Origin: Chlorophyllum brunneum
Lineage: Eukaryota; Basidiomycota; Agaricomycetes; Agaricales; Agaricaceae
Assembly (NCBI GenBank): GCA_963576785.1
Contig: OY756142.1
Coordinates: forward strand, 1,860,001 to 1,924,000
Direction: 5' to 3'
DNA length: 64,000 nucleotides
The notes under the pieces are model-generated. The model saw nothing but the letters and a program-made list of their open reading frames with translations. It was not told where the DNA came from and did no database searches. Positions 21,653 through 31,859 of this stretch are shown here, piece after piece; within the stretch, counting starts at the first letter, position 1; each line of letters begins with the position of its first letter. Made by a program: the position numbers and the translations under genes.

Positions 21653-21930
21653 TGTTATGAACTATAGATAGACAGTACATTCCTATCATATGTCCGTCCC
21701 ATTTATCATTCCTACATACCTGTTTCATCTCTTATGGCTCATTCTACTCATCCCCTATGACTCCTTTACTCTGTTCCTTTATTCTTAGCTCGTACCACTA
21801 GTATATAAAGTGTAGTAATACTTGATGTATTCCTTATACTTTACCAATCGTATTATCCCTTACTCTCTTCTCTATTTCCTAGTCTTTATCCAAAGACTTG
21901 CAACCTGAGTCTCAGACTAAGGTCATAACA
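21653..21930 (+). repeat. gypsy-A 3' LTR, right copy
   Basis: 278 bp, from tgttatgaactatagatag to aaggtcataaca. It lacks a stretch of about 15-20 bp found in the 5' LTR around the aagtcatcaagagtacagtc block. The flank after it is acatc. The number of differences from the 5' LTR is clearly above the near-zero difference seen across pol. Confidence 0.88.
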
Positions 21931-22727
21931 ACATCCGGATCATCTTTTTGAGAAGGTGGATGGTTCGGACCTTCAGGGTAATTGGGTGGATCAGCATATG
22001 ATAATCTATCACTGTTATCATCTTCTGGTGTTTGTGCTTCTCTTGGTGGAAAGTGAATGTTTTGCACAATACCATCCCACTCCTCCTGAACATCGGTATC
22101 AATATTTGGTGCTTTTCCCTTTCCTTTATTCTTTTTAGGTTCAGGAAAAGGAGTTGGGATTCGTCCATAAACAGATCTATAAGTCCTATCTTCCGGAGAA
22201 CTTTTGGGAGAAGTTCAGAGTATAGGACTCGGTGGTCTATCAATAGGTAAACCAGTAGATGGATCTGGAGCATGGAAGACAATAACTTCCAAAGGTATGC
22301 TTCGAGAAGTAGAAGATGATGGTTGGTTCATCTGTTCTTCTTGCTTCTTCCCAACACATTTAGGGAAGTGTTCTTCGCTGAATATGGCTGTTGGAGATGT
22401 ATAGATTACATTTCTATTTAGGTGCCTCATGAAACAATAGTTTTTCCTATCTGATGTCCAACCAAGGAAAATCATGAGTTCTGACTTTGCTGTCAGTTTA
22501 TTGTCTCTTATCTCTTTTGGGAGAAAGACATAAGCACCGCAGCCAAAGACTCTCTCTTTGGAGATGTCTGGAATCTTCTGATTCAACACTTCATAAGGTG
22601 TTTTCCACATGAGCCATGATACCGGTGTTTTATTATAGATATGTATTGCATGATCTATAGAAAACTCCCACCAACCATCAGGAATATAAGCATGATGCCA
22701 CATGGCTTCTGCTTTATCCATTAGAGT
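21931..22727 (-). pseudogene. copia integrase carboxy-terminal region and linker to RT
   Basis: Reads MDKAEAMWHHAYIPDGWWEF, AIHIYNKTPV, TPYEVLNQKIPDIS, RVFGCGAYVFLP and KSELMIFLGWTSDRKNYCF, the conserved end of the copia integrase where the capsule of residues before FLGY/FLGW marks the family. It is joined in frame to the upstream integrase core across a TGA at 22727 (ECLN, stop, TLMDKAEA), where CGA Arg is expected. A TGA at about 22214 separates the tail, which continues Pro/Ser/Lys-rich to QKDDPDV at 21931. Confidence 0.82.
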
Positions 22728-24254
22728 TCAGTTCAAGCATTCCGCTCGACCATTTTGTTGGTGTATGTGCGGTGCACTAGTCTCATGTATAATCCCTAAT
22801 GAGCGCAAATGAGATTGCAACTCGTCAGTTGCATACTCTCCTCCTCTATCAGTGCAGAGATTTTTTAATTTAGTCTCATATTGAGTCTGAATTAATACAA
22901 TAAAATTTTTCATTTCTTCTGCTGCTTCTGATTTCTTATAGAGGAAGCGAATCCATCCATGAGAGGAAAAGTCATCCATTATGGTCATAACCCATTTAAA
23001 TTTATGGTAAGAAAGAATCGGAAGTTCAACTAAATCCGAGTGAATTCTTTCGAATGGATGCTTTGCACGTGTAGGGTTCTCTCTAAAGGGTTTCTGGTGC
23101 ATCTTTCCCTTGGCACAACTGTCACAGATTGGTTTTTGCTCGGGAATCCGCATCAGAGTAAACCCAATCATATTTTTCTCAAAATGATTGAGGATACAAT
23201 TAGAGGGATGTCCTAATCTTGCATGTACAACTTTGTAGCCAATGATTGGATCTGCAGTCATAGCTGCTTGTTCCGAATGTACAATTTTGGTATTAACAAA
23301 ATGTAAAGTAGTGTTATGACTTGCTGAAGGATATGCTTGAAGAATAGCATTTCCTTTGCTATCAACTACTACTAATTCATTGGCATCTGTTCTAACAGTT
23401 TTGCCATCCTGGCATAACTGTCCCACTGACATTAGTCGTTCAGAGGTTCCTTTTAGAAGGAAGACTGGATATATTAATATCTGCATTGGTTGAATGCTGT
23501 CAGTCTTCCTGTTATAGACTCTATGCTTAAGCATAACTGCACCAAGACCAACCGTATTAAGGTAGGGGCCTTGTGCTCCTACAGTTTTAATTGGGATTGA
23601 AACTTCGAGTTTTTCGAAGTTGATGAAGTCTTCTGCATAAGGGGTATAATGACATGATACCCCTGAGTCTAATAACCATACATCACTATATTCTTCTAGT
23701 GACATTATGATTTGATCATTGCTTAGCAATCAAGATCTAATTTGATCCGGTACTCTTAAAAACTGATCGAGCATGTGTGTTGAGAAGCAAGAAAATTGAG
23801 AAGTGTCAAAACACTTCTCATTTATTGTTACATGCAAAAATACATAATTATGGGATCCTAAAGATCCCGATTGAGTATTTACATGCCCGGCCCCCGATAT
23901 CCCTTTCCCTTGCCCTTGCCCTTCTTCTTGTGAAGATGGCCAGTCGGCATGTTGGTGACAGAACCATATATCAGGATTAGTAAGAGTATCTGAGATCGAA
24001 TTGATCACATACCCAGCTCCTCCCTTCTTCTTGAAGTTGCTTCCGTAGTTGGTCAATGAAAGTCCGAGAGACACCTCAGATTGAGGTGCCAAAGCAAATG
24101 GTTCGGACTTTGGAGAACTTTGGAAGAGGCCCAGAAGAGGGTCCTGTGATGTTTGCAGGGTTTCTGGGGTCGTGGATGTCGTAGGTGACATCCTGAGCCA
24201 GTGCCATGAGGTCGTTGACCTCCTTCTTGCTCTCAAGCTGCTTGAAGGCTTCAT
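22728..24254 (-). pseudogene. copia protease, GAG-pre-integrase and integrase core
   Basis: Protease: SDVWLLDSGVSCHYTP, around 23685-23640. Pre-integrase zinc domain: VVHARLGHPSN, KPICDSCAKGKMHQ (HHCC-type, His and Cys ligands visible). Integrase core: HSDLVELPI with the first catalytic Asp, WVMTIMDDFSSHGWIRFLY, LCTDRGGEYATDELQ with the second Asp, and SAPHIHQQNGRAECLN with the catalytic Glu. An upstream frame (24254-23730) supplies the segment that should carry the Gag zinc knuckle, but only a degenerate FCHQHADW is seen. A TGA at 23730 (QIRS, stop, LLSND) fits a lost Trp. Confidence 0.85.
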
Positions 24255-25242
24255 CGACCAATACTGTAAGTATGGCAGGTCGCCTGTAAGTGGTCTTGAC
24301 CTTCTGAGTAAGAGAGTATTTCTTACTCTGGAATTGCTCTGTCGGAGGAGAGGTCCAAGGAAGAGGAGGGAACTCCTTGTTGTAGGTCCTGATAGCCAGA
24401 GCTACTATTTCCTCCCAAGGAGGAAGGTAGAACAGCTGAACCTCTCTGGATTCAAGCGAGTTACCCCAGGTAATGGAGTCCATGCTTGGGATCTTTACCA
24501 CATGGTGCATAGCCAAATTAATTTTTGTCCCAAATTTGGGAGAAACCAATAAGGTGTATAGTAAACCAAGGGGTAAGAGGAAAGAGAAGCGGATGCGAGT
24601 CGCATTAATGTCGGGGTTACTATGCTTCAGGAACCATTTACTCACCCTCGTGTGACCCTCACAGGTACAACCTGGGGGGTAACCAGAAGGAATGGAAGGT
24701 GCACCTGGAGGTGTCACTGATTGTCCTTGTTGGGCGCAGGGATGAGAGATCTCATGCATCTGTCGATTATAACGATCGAGGGCACATTTCTTCGCCATTT
24801 GCATTGGCAAAGGACCAGTGACGCGGTCGTGCCAGGTGATCACCTGTTGAATCTACAGTGAGTTCTCAAGGAGGGCGGTGAAACATAAGTTTTGTACTTC
24901 AGCACATACCTTCTTTTCAAGCTCAGCACGAGTGTTCTCTCGTGCCTGCTGGACCTTCTTGGGATTAACCCAAGTAAGAGGCTTTGGTCTCTCACTCACT
25001 AGTACACAAGTGGTCAGAGGAGCAGGAGCGGGAACGGGTCAAGGCATGTCCATGCACCTCATTAGGTCGAAGGGGGTCATCCCCAGACCAGTAAAGTGAC
25101 AGACTGTCGGTTCCGTGGCAGTGGCAAAGCCTGCCATGGCTTCTGCCATGTGGGCTTGAGGTTTACCCTGATGCTTTTTGGACTTCTTCTTCTTCTTCTG
25201 GACATTAATCCAGGTAGGAGTGGGAGGAGAAGGCTAAGGGGG
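24076..25242 (-). pseudogene. Unidentified coding segment between copia gag and protease
   Basis: The gag frame continues for about 390 codons after the Gag core, with only four stops (about 25240, 25231, 25040 and 24855). The translation includes AHMAEAMAGFATATEP, GMTPFDLMRCMDMP, WVNPKKVQQARENTRAELEKK, VITWHDRVTGPLPMQMAKKCA, KWFLKHSNPDINATRIRFSFLLP, VQLFYLPPWEEIVALAIRTYNKEFPPLPW and ILTVLVDEAFKQLESKKEVNDLM. I do not recognise it. Ordinary copia elements have a short zinc-knuckle linker here. It could be a captured or additional domain of this lineage, or part of another element inserted in frame. Confidence 0.5.
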
Positions 25243-26031
25243 CTACCCACTCGGATTGGCAGGGTGGTGAGGTCCTCTCACAGGCTGGGCCCTGGTATCG
25301 CCTCCAGGGTGGAAGCAGTTCCAGGGTGGTCCAGGGCGAGTCCTGGGGAAGTTGCCCTGAGGGCGAGTTTGGTAGTTAATGGTGATGGCAAAAGATGCTT
25401 GTTGGTTAGACATGTTGGATCTTGTTCCTTCATGTCTTGACCACTCAGCATTTATAGCCTGCTGAACTACCTCCCAGGTCATATCTACAACATCGTTATT
25501 ATTTGCCAATGTTGTTTGTGCCACTGCATTCCAATCGGGTGGTAATGTGTTCAAAGTAATCATCATGCCAAGAACTTCTGCCAATTTTACCTTAGCTATT
25601 TCTAATTGAGAAGCCAATGTTCTCAATTCAGCTAGATCCATTGCTGGATCTTGATTCCCAGAGATGTGCTTTTGCAGCATTCTTTGGAGAATTGAATATA
25701 CCACAGCAGGAGAAGGTGTCCCAAAGCGGGTTTTCAAGTCATTCCAAAGGAATCCAGGAGCGTCATGTCCATGGAGTAACAGGGAATCAGGTAAAGTGCC
25801 ATTTATAACAGCCAATGCCTGACCTCTCAATTGTTCTCTCCTTCTATCCTCCTCCATTAAAGCAGCAGGATTTTTAGGGGAGAGATCCTGGTTTGTCACA
25901 GTCCATCCAGACTGGTCAGAACCAGTGACAGAAATGAGGGTTAGGGCATCCTGAAGTCTTCTAGACCAGAACGCATAGTTCTTAGGCCCATTGAGCTTAG
26001 GCAAACCAGCAACGATATTATTAGTAGACAT
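25243..26031 (-). pseudogene. copia gag (UBN2/Retrotran_gag-like) core
   Basis: Starts MSTNNIVAGLPKLNGPKNYAFW, the usual copia Gag opening (LNGxNYxxW), and continues RRLQDALTLISVTG, RREQLRGQALAVINGTLPDSLL, FLWNDLKTRFGTPSPAVVYSILQRML, and LRTLASQLEIAKVKLAEVLGMMITLNTLPPDW. These are the ordered helices of the Gag polyprotein core, which assembles the virus-like particle. The start is 160 bp inside the LTR end, which leaves room for the primer-binding site. The frame runs open into the segment downstream with stops only after PSG. Confidence 0.88.
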
Positions 26032-26191
26032 AATATCTTTGTCGAGTGTATTTCTTTCTATAAGAAAATTCTCATATCAGCAATGATCAAAATGCAAGGA
26101 TAACTCTGTCAGGTAAAGCCCTATCACCCTATCTCGGTTAGAGAGGATGATAATGGTTTAACCATCGGTAAGGCTACCAGGGCCCATAACC

Positions 26192-26762
26192 TATTGAGGA
26201 AATGACCGTAACAAGTTGTTTGCTGGGGGCAGCAGTAAACGCAGTGGGAGAGTATGTAGGGTCTACTCACCGAGATAATAAGCTTCTATCTGATACCTGT
26301 AGAAAGGTAATTCAGATAGACAGATATTATTAATGAAGCAGTTGGTGTCAGAGGTGGATAAGTTGTAGTCGAGTAGATCAAGACTGGTGTTGTACTCAAG
26401 AAGATAAGCAACGATGAAGAAGTTGTTCGATTGAACAAGATGCAGAACTAGGTCTGCTACATGGGATTTATATACATATTGTAACATAGGTGAGTCATAC
26501 TACATAAAATACTAGTAAAGCATAGATTGTTCCTTATGACTCCCTTTAACTGCAGCATAGTGCCTGCGGAGTACTGCGGAACATAGTATCTAGTCATTGG
26601 TACTATGTAGAATAATCTATCAAGTACTTATGACTCTCATCATATGCAGAGCAACTGATAGGAAGTTACTATGGAATGAAGTTACTGGAAAGTAACAGAT
26701 CAGTCTATTATTATCATAATGACTTCATAGTCTATTTCTAGAATATGTCCGAAACTTCAACA
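26192..26762 (-). repeat. copia 5' LTR
   Basis: 571 bp. In element sense it starts tgttgaagtttcggacatat and ends cctcaata, followed by ggttatgggccctgg, which is placed where a primer-binding site should be. The ends were fixed by alignment with the solo LTR at 6608-7171 and by that copy's 5-bp duplication. It contains a TATA-like tatataaatccc about 270 bp from the start. To its right LINE-1 ORF1 begins abruptly. Confidence 0.85.
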
Positions 26763-28058
26763 AGTAGCACCAGGAGCTTTGAAGGGAACATCCAGGACCT
26801 TCAGATAGGACTTGGACCTAGGAAGAGCAGCTGCAACTGGGGTCTTGAGACCCAGGAGCCACTTGGTGGTATTGGCAATGAGGGTGATCTCATCAGTGGA
26901 GGGGACAGTAGAGGTGGTGACAGTAATACCACCATAAGTAGAGCATGCCCTATCTGCTCGGAGGGCAGACTTAGCATGGAGGAGGGTGTCATTAGCACTT
27001 TTGATGAGTGCTGGGAAGTCGACGTTAGTAGTTCTAGCATCAAGTGCTAGGAGGATTTGGTGGCAGTTGGGACTAGCAGTGGTAGAGCGCATCTTGGGGG
27101 TGCATTTAGGAGGTGATGTGGTAGCCTGGTATACTGCCATAATGTGGTCCGGGGGGAGGTGAGGAAATGCCTTGGTAACATGGACCAAGGTAGCAGGATC
27201 AGTAGTGGCAGCAGCAGTATAGGACTTCTTGGTCAGCACTGGTGCGGGAGAAATAGGGGCAGTGGGCACTGATGTGCATGCTGGCCTTGAGTGACAGGGG
27301 TCTCATGAGGGCCTAGAGAGAGGACCATGGGAGGAGGGAATGTATGATGTCCTTTTATCACACATAGGGACAGGGGGGACTGGTAGGGTCACAGAGGACT
27401 GTGAAATGCCAGGCATAGTCACATCACTGCTTACTTCAGCAGATCCATGGGATGGAGAGAGGGGCTGTGGGGGGACAGGGGCAACTGGGGGAGAAAACTG
27501 GGTCACCACTTCCTGGTACAGTGTAGCAATAGAGGTGTCCTTCCCAAGGTGGGAAGAGTGGAATAACCTTTCGAGGATTCCAAAGCAAACGCAGTAGGAA
27601 AGAAAACCACTGCAGGCATCGAGGGTGGAAGAGATATCTGTTGATGAGACATCATCCACATTGTGGATCTGAGTAAGTGAGGCAAAAGCCTGACTAACAT
27701 GTGGGGTTATATTGGACAGGAGAGAGGTCCAGTTGAATGTCCCAAGGCCACTGAACCAGACAGCATGTGGGGTAGAAGTAGTGGGGGTCAAGGGAGGGAT
27801 AAGAGGCTTGGTCGATGATATGGTAGGGGGAAGGGGTAGTGCTTCAGAGGCACTGGACTCCATTCCAGCTTCAATATCTGCCTCCAATCCTGATGGTCTG
27901 GCAGTAGATCCTGTGGAGGAGGCCGCTCTGGCTTTCTTCCGCTTGCACTTCAGTTGTGATTTGGACTTGTCACTGGGGCCAGTGGCAGTTCCATAGAAGG
28001 ACTTGGAGGTAATCTCCTCATCCCAGGGTGAGTTGGGGGTACTGATGTTTCTAGACAT
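26763..28058 (-). pseudogene. LINE-1 ORF1 (Gag-like), truncated
   Basis: Begins MSRNISTPNSPWDEEITSKSF. A basic patch (KSQLKCKRKKAR) and a long Pro/Ser/Thr-rich region follow, then KKSYTAAATTDPATLVHVTKAFPHLPPDHIM and SKSYLKVLDVPFKAPG. The latter two segments align with LINE-2 ORF1 (SYTMVAAKSGKV, LSHEKVVAMY, SKSLMKIMDVSYLTPQG). One in-frame TGA (27303-27305) follows LSRPS, where CGA is expected. ORF1 proteins of this class bind RNA and escort the LINE transcript. The zinc knuckles found in LINE-2 are lost here with the truncation. Confidence 0.75.
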
Positions 28059-28300
28059 AGTGTAGCTAATCTCTTGTCCATGTCAAGCACCTATCCAAAA
28101 GAGGAAGGTGGTGGTAAGAGATCAAGAAGGAATGGCCTGGGGATAGAAGTTGTTGGAATAGAATAGGAATGGACAAGAGACAAGTCAATAAAGCAATGAG
28201 TTGAGCCACTATCCAATAGAGCTGGAAAAGAGTCATTTATGGAGGTGTCCAAGCTGGGCAATGAGAAAAGCAGAGAGATAATTGGGATATGAAAAGTATT
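26763..28300 (-). mobile_element. LINE-1: 5' part of a Tad-like LINE (minus strand), cut by copia
   Basis: Holds the ORF1 start (28058) and about 1.3 kb of ORF1, plus upstream sequence to roughly 28300 taken as 5' UTR; the exact 5' end is not resolved. The reading frame stops at the copia LTR boundary after LDVPFKAPGAT. The homologous LINE-2 continues after the same point (MDVSYLTPQGS) for another 350 codons, so the rest of LINE-1 has been separated by the copia insertion. Confidence 0.75.
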
Positions 28301-28585
28301 GGGGTCTGAAAGAGTGGATGTGTTGAGTCAGCAACTCTCTGTGGCACAGATGAGTTCAACACAGTCCTCAGCCTGTGCAGAGTCCTGAGGACCACTTTCT
28401 ATTTTTTTGACCCTGTAGTGGAGGTTGGAGCAATAGGGTCCACAAGGGCTATAACATGATGTTCTTTGGGTCTAGGGGTTGACAGTATATATAGGATCCA
28501 GTTTTACTTGTAGTGGCAGCTTTCTTTGGACAGTTGGCTAGTCTGTGATTACTGGCACAATAGATACATAAGCCTTGGTTGAAGC
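28301..28585 (-). pseudogene. gypsy-B gag, carboxy-terminal fragment with a zinc knuckle
   Basis: On the minus strand, 28585 downward reads CFNQGLCIYCASNHRLANCPKKAA (knuckle CIYCASNHRLANC, CX2CX3HX4C), then SYIYCQPLDPKNIML followed by stops. CFNQG is also the end of the gag fragment at 41927 (QCYFN, stop, G), and the DNA around it (agccttggttgaagc here, agccttagttgaagt there) is the target duplication of LINE-2. So this piece is the displaced continuation of the gag at 41927-42959. The left limit is approximate. Confidence 0.7.
28571..28585. repeat. Left target-site duplication of LINE-2
   Basis: agccttggttgaagc here; agccttagttgaagt follows the LINE-2 poly(A) at 41927-41941. The two match at 13 of 15 positions, and both differences are G/A or C/T. 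Confidence 0.75.
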
Positions 28586-28920
28586 ACTATCTCTTCTTTG
28601 ACTTGTACCATCACCATTGATTTGCAAAAGTCAATTACACGGTGCTAGTCTATAGTACAAAAGCAATACTCAATGCCTGCATTATGTTCTGACCTCTCTC
28701 TGAGAGAGCCTATGCCTGACGGTGATGGGAAAGTCTTTGGGAACATAACATATATTCCCGTCCCCTCTATCTTTGTGGCCCCCCTGGCTCTGCTCCCCCA
28801 GGTATCTTGTTCCCTAGGACACCTACCATCTCAAGGCCTGTGATCCTGACTGATCAGGCCTATAGCCATACTATCCCTCTCTCAATCCTTAGCAGAAGAC
28901 TGTCTACACCCCCATGGTCC

Positions 28921-30914
28921 TCAGACCCCTCTTCTAGTGATGTAGAAAAGACCATTTACAGATCATCCAAATGAGTTTGCCCGGAAGGTGACCACTACTA
29001 TATGGGCAATGACAATAAGAACTGGGCTAATTAGGTTGAGGAGGAGTTGGAAGCCAAGGTTGAAGCTAAGGAAGATGCCACTTTGGAGTATAAGAGTGGG
29101 CTGGAGGAGTTTTATAACAATACTATCAGGGAGGTTGGTAAGATCTCTGAATGGGTCAAGGCCTGCAGTACATTTAACATGAGTGGTGATGAGGAGCTTG
29201 CATTTGGATGGGCCTTTATAGAACTTATGGGGACCTTGATGAAAGCGGGATAGCTCAAGATTACTATTGACGAACAAAAGAATGACCTCTATGGATGGAT
29301 GGGGGTCAACTTTGGTAAAATTGTGGTCTGAGCTGAAGAAATACCTTAACCAGATGCCTTCCTCCTACAATGTGTGGTCTCTAGTCTTACTCTCAGCTTC
29401 AAGGCCCCTGCCCCTAATCCCAAGGCCCCTATCCCCCCCCCCCCCCCCCCCCAAGATCAGATAATAATATCTACATGGAGATCATTGAACAGATTGTCAT
29501 GCTAGGCATCTCTGGCAACAATAAAGTTGCTTATTTGGGCTTCTCTAATGATGACATTCAAATGATCACTGAGGCAGAATTCAAGTCCATCTCTCACAAC
29601 AAGAGGCGCAGAGCCCGGAAGCTGAAGAATAATGTTATCAGCAATGGAAAGAACGAGTAAACCTGCTCCTGTAGAGAAAAAGCCTGCACTGAAGAAAACT
29701 TTGCCTACTATAGCATCTAAAACCCTAATCTCCCTCCTCCAAGCCCCCCAACCCTACAAAGAAGGCCCCAAGGTCTCCTACACCATGGTTGCTGCCAAAT
29801 CTGGCAAAGTCTCTGCTCTTGTCTCTACCAGTCAAGACTCTCTCAGAATCTTGGAGTTTGCGAGCAAATTCCTAGAACTGTCTCATGAGAAGGTTGTGGC
29901 AATGTATAACACTGCTTTCTCTACCCCCCCCCCTGCTACAAACAAAAAGCCTGTCAAGAAGGCTGGTGTAGTTTGCTCCACACTCAATGGCCTTTCATGC
30001 AAGTAGGTCATCATTTCCCTTCTCACTGGACCCAATGTCACCAACTTTGGGTCCATCATCGACTCTCTCAATGTATGCCTCATAGTAGAGAAGTCCAAGA
30101 CAAGGGTCATTACTGCCTTGCAGGGTAAGCTGGGCCTTATGGTCCATACCTCAGAGGTGCTGACCCTCACTGAGCTTGATGTTGTTAAGGTATAGCTCAA
30201 GGAGAAGTTTAGAGGGATTACTATGGGTGAAGCATCCCTCCCCAAGTCCAAGTCACTCATGAAGATCATGGACGTTAGCTACTTAACCCCCCAAGGCTCT
30301 GTCCTTACTGAGGCCAATGTGGTCTCCAGTGTTCAAAGTTCTATTCACTTGGATGCCGTCCAATTCACAATACAACCACAAGTGCAGTGCAACTCCAAAC
30401 ACTCCAATACCTACATGGTGTGGTTCGAGATCTGGGACTCCAAAGTGGGCTCCAACATTGCAAAGATTGAGGATAAGTTCCTCAACATCTATAGAGCCCT
30501 TTTTCATATCAGGAGGGCCAATGCCAACCCTGGTGTTCCATTCTGTGCCAAGTGCTGCAGATAGGGCCACCCCTTAATCCAATGCCATGCAAGACTATTC
30601 ACCTGCACTCACTGCAAAGGTCCCCACTCCACCACCAACTACTGTGCCTTTGCCTATTGCTGCAAAGGTAATGACAAAGTGAACCCACCTGTTGCTGCCA
30701 CCCCCGCCGGAGAACCATGCCCCCACAAGGCAATGTGCTCCAACTGTGGTAAAGACCACCTCGCCACAGACCGAAAATATCAGTTCTGGAAATGCTGTTT
30801 TGACTATGACTGGTATGCCAACAAAGCACTCGAACTCAGAGCTAACAAAGGAGTACCACTTCCCCCCTCCTCCTTATCCCCAGCTAGTCAAAGCCAGACT
30901 AACCCTCCTTAATG
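28921..30914 (+). pseudogene. LINE-2 ORF1 (Gag-like) with three zinc knuckles
   Basis: Frames read SSSDVEKTIYRSS, then VEEELEAKVEAKEDATLEYKSGLEEFYNNTIREVGKISEWVKAC and TFNMSGDEELAFGWAFIELMGTLMKAG (helical, coiled-coil-like). After a 20-base C run at 29433-29452 the frame changes; next come SYTMVAAKSGKVSALV, LELSHEKVVAMYNT and SKSLMKIMDVSYL. Near the end there are three CCHC-like knuckles: CAKCCR-GHPLIQC, CTHCKGPHSTTNYC and CSNCGKDHLATDRK. Stops occur at 29251, 29329, 29347, 30004, 30193 and 30562. The ORF overlaps or touches ORF2 at 30912 (TAA then ATGAAT). Confidence 0.75.
29433..29452 (+). repeat. 20-base cytosine run inside LINE-2 ORF1
   Basis: An uninterrupted run of 20 C (Pro codons in ORF1). 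Such runs mutate by slippage and are also a common site of sequencing error, and the ORF1 frame changes close by. Confidence 0.95.
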
Positions 30915-31859
30915 AATAACACACCCAACAATCAAGATAAGCCCCCTTGCTCAATATTGAGTAAACTGAAGGTCTGTTCTCATAACATTGGAAGATCATA
31001 TGAAGTGATGGAGACAGTCCTTGCATGTAGAGGTGACATTGACCTCCTTCTCATACAAGAACCCCCATGGAGATACCTCCACAACATTCCCTCTCCCATC
31101 TCTAATGATGGTTCACCCCTGGTAGAAGGCCCAATCCATCCAGATTGGATCCTCCTTTCCTACCCAATTATTGCCAAAGAAGTCCTTCAAGTTGGATGCC
31201 AGCATATTCCTCAAAGACTTAGACCTTGACCCAAAGGGTCTAGTAGGACAGTTAATGAGAACCATCAATCCATTTTCTGAGTTCTCGCCTTCACTCACAA
31301 AAAACTCAAATACCTCCAACCCTCCATCAGAAGAGATGTTATCAATCATTGAGACCTCCTGTACATATCGCTATTTGCTGGAGGAGAAGAACTACTACTG
31401 TTGAATGTATACAATGACAGCTGTAACACCATACTCCACTTCCTCAAGGAGCATCTCTTTAACCTCCTGCCATTTCTTCTCATAGGCGGAGACATCAACA
31501 TCTGATCTGAGAGATGGGACCCTTCAATGGATCAACATCCTGTGAGTGCAGACCATCTCCTCATGGTCACTGAGGCTCTCAATTTGGAGAGATTGATTCC
31601 ATCTGACACCAAACCTATATATTACACATCAGACCCCAACCTCCCCAATACAGTCATTGACCTTATCTTTATCTTAGGAATGCTTCCGCATATTCCCATT
31701 CATAGTATCCAGAATGGCAATTGATACAATTCCAACCATGCCTCCCTTCTCATTAGAATTCCTATTCTGCAAATGGACATTGTCATAGAGAGAATGACAG
31801 TTCCTAAAGACTCAGAAGAAGAAACCAAATTTCTTATGGATATCACAGATGGAATAAAC
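30912..31859 (+). pseudogene. LINE-2 ORF2, part 1: AP-type endonuclease
   Basis: Starts MNNTPNNQDKPPCSILSKLKVCSHNIGRSYEVMETVL and continues DIDLLLIQEPPWRYLHNIPS, the N-terminal Asn and catalytic Glu motifs of the exonuclease-endonuclease-phosphatase fold that nicks target DNA for target-primed reverse transcription. Further motifs are split over frames: LLNVYNDSCNTILHFL, LLIGGDINI (expected Asp-x-Asn), and VIDLIFILGM followed by SNHASLLIRI (the Ser-Asp-His region, with Asp replaced by Asn). A frameshift lies near 31170. The segment ends at the LINE-3 insertion site. Confidence 0.78.

Larger units (their letters stand above)
16759..21930 (+). mobile_element. Ty3/gypsy chromovirus gypsy-A, right copy lacking its 5' end as assembled
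   Basis: Begins inside gag (IPDTYSKWRN, corresponding to codon ~269 of the left copy) and runs through the zinc knuckles, pol, extra ORF and a 3' LTR (21653-21930). It is the mirror image of 14146-8975. A purine-rich tract (gtaaaaagagaggt) sits just before the 3' LTR as the polypurine primer site. On its right it abuts copia sequence at 21931, so it is nested in the copia element. As printed it has no 5' LTR in the right orientation. Confidence 0.88.
21931..26762 (-). mobile_element. Ty1/copia element, 5' part (LTR, gag, protease, integrase); RT missing
   Basis: Minus-strand element with its 5' LTR at 26192-26762, gag from 26031, protease and integrase down to about 22215, and an integrase tail to 21931 where gypsy-A interrupts it. 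The order gag-PR-IN is that of copia. The RT and RNase H that should follow are not in this window; if gypsy-A is nested here, they lie beyond its other end, which falls at the N gap. At the right it is inserted in the ORF1 of LINE-1 (26763 onward). The frame has stops at the usual Trp/Arg/Gln sites. Confidence 0.85.

Noticed and set aside
8949..21930. A natural, perfect 13-kb palindrome
   Set aside because: The arms are not equal at their ends, the centre contains an N gap with a duplicated block, and simple re-orientation of that block explains the centre better; kept as an open question rather than a described structure.
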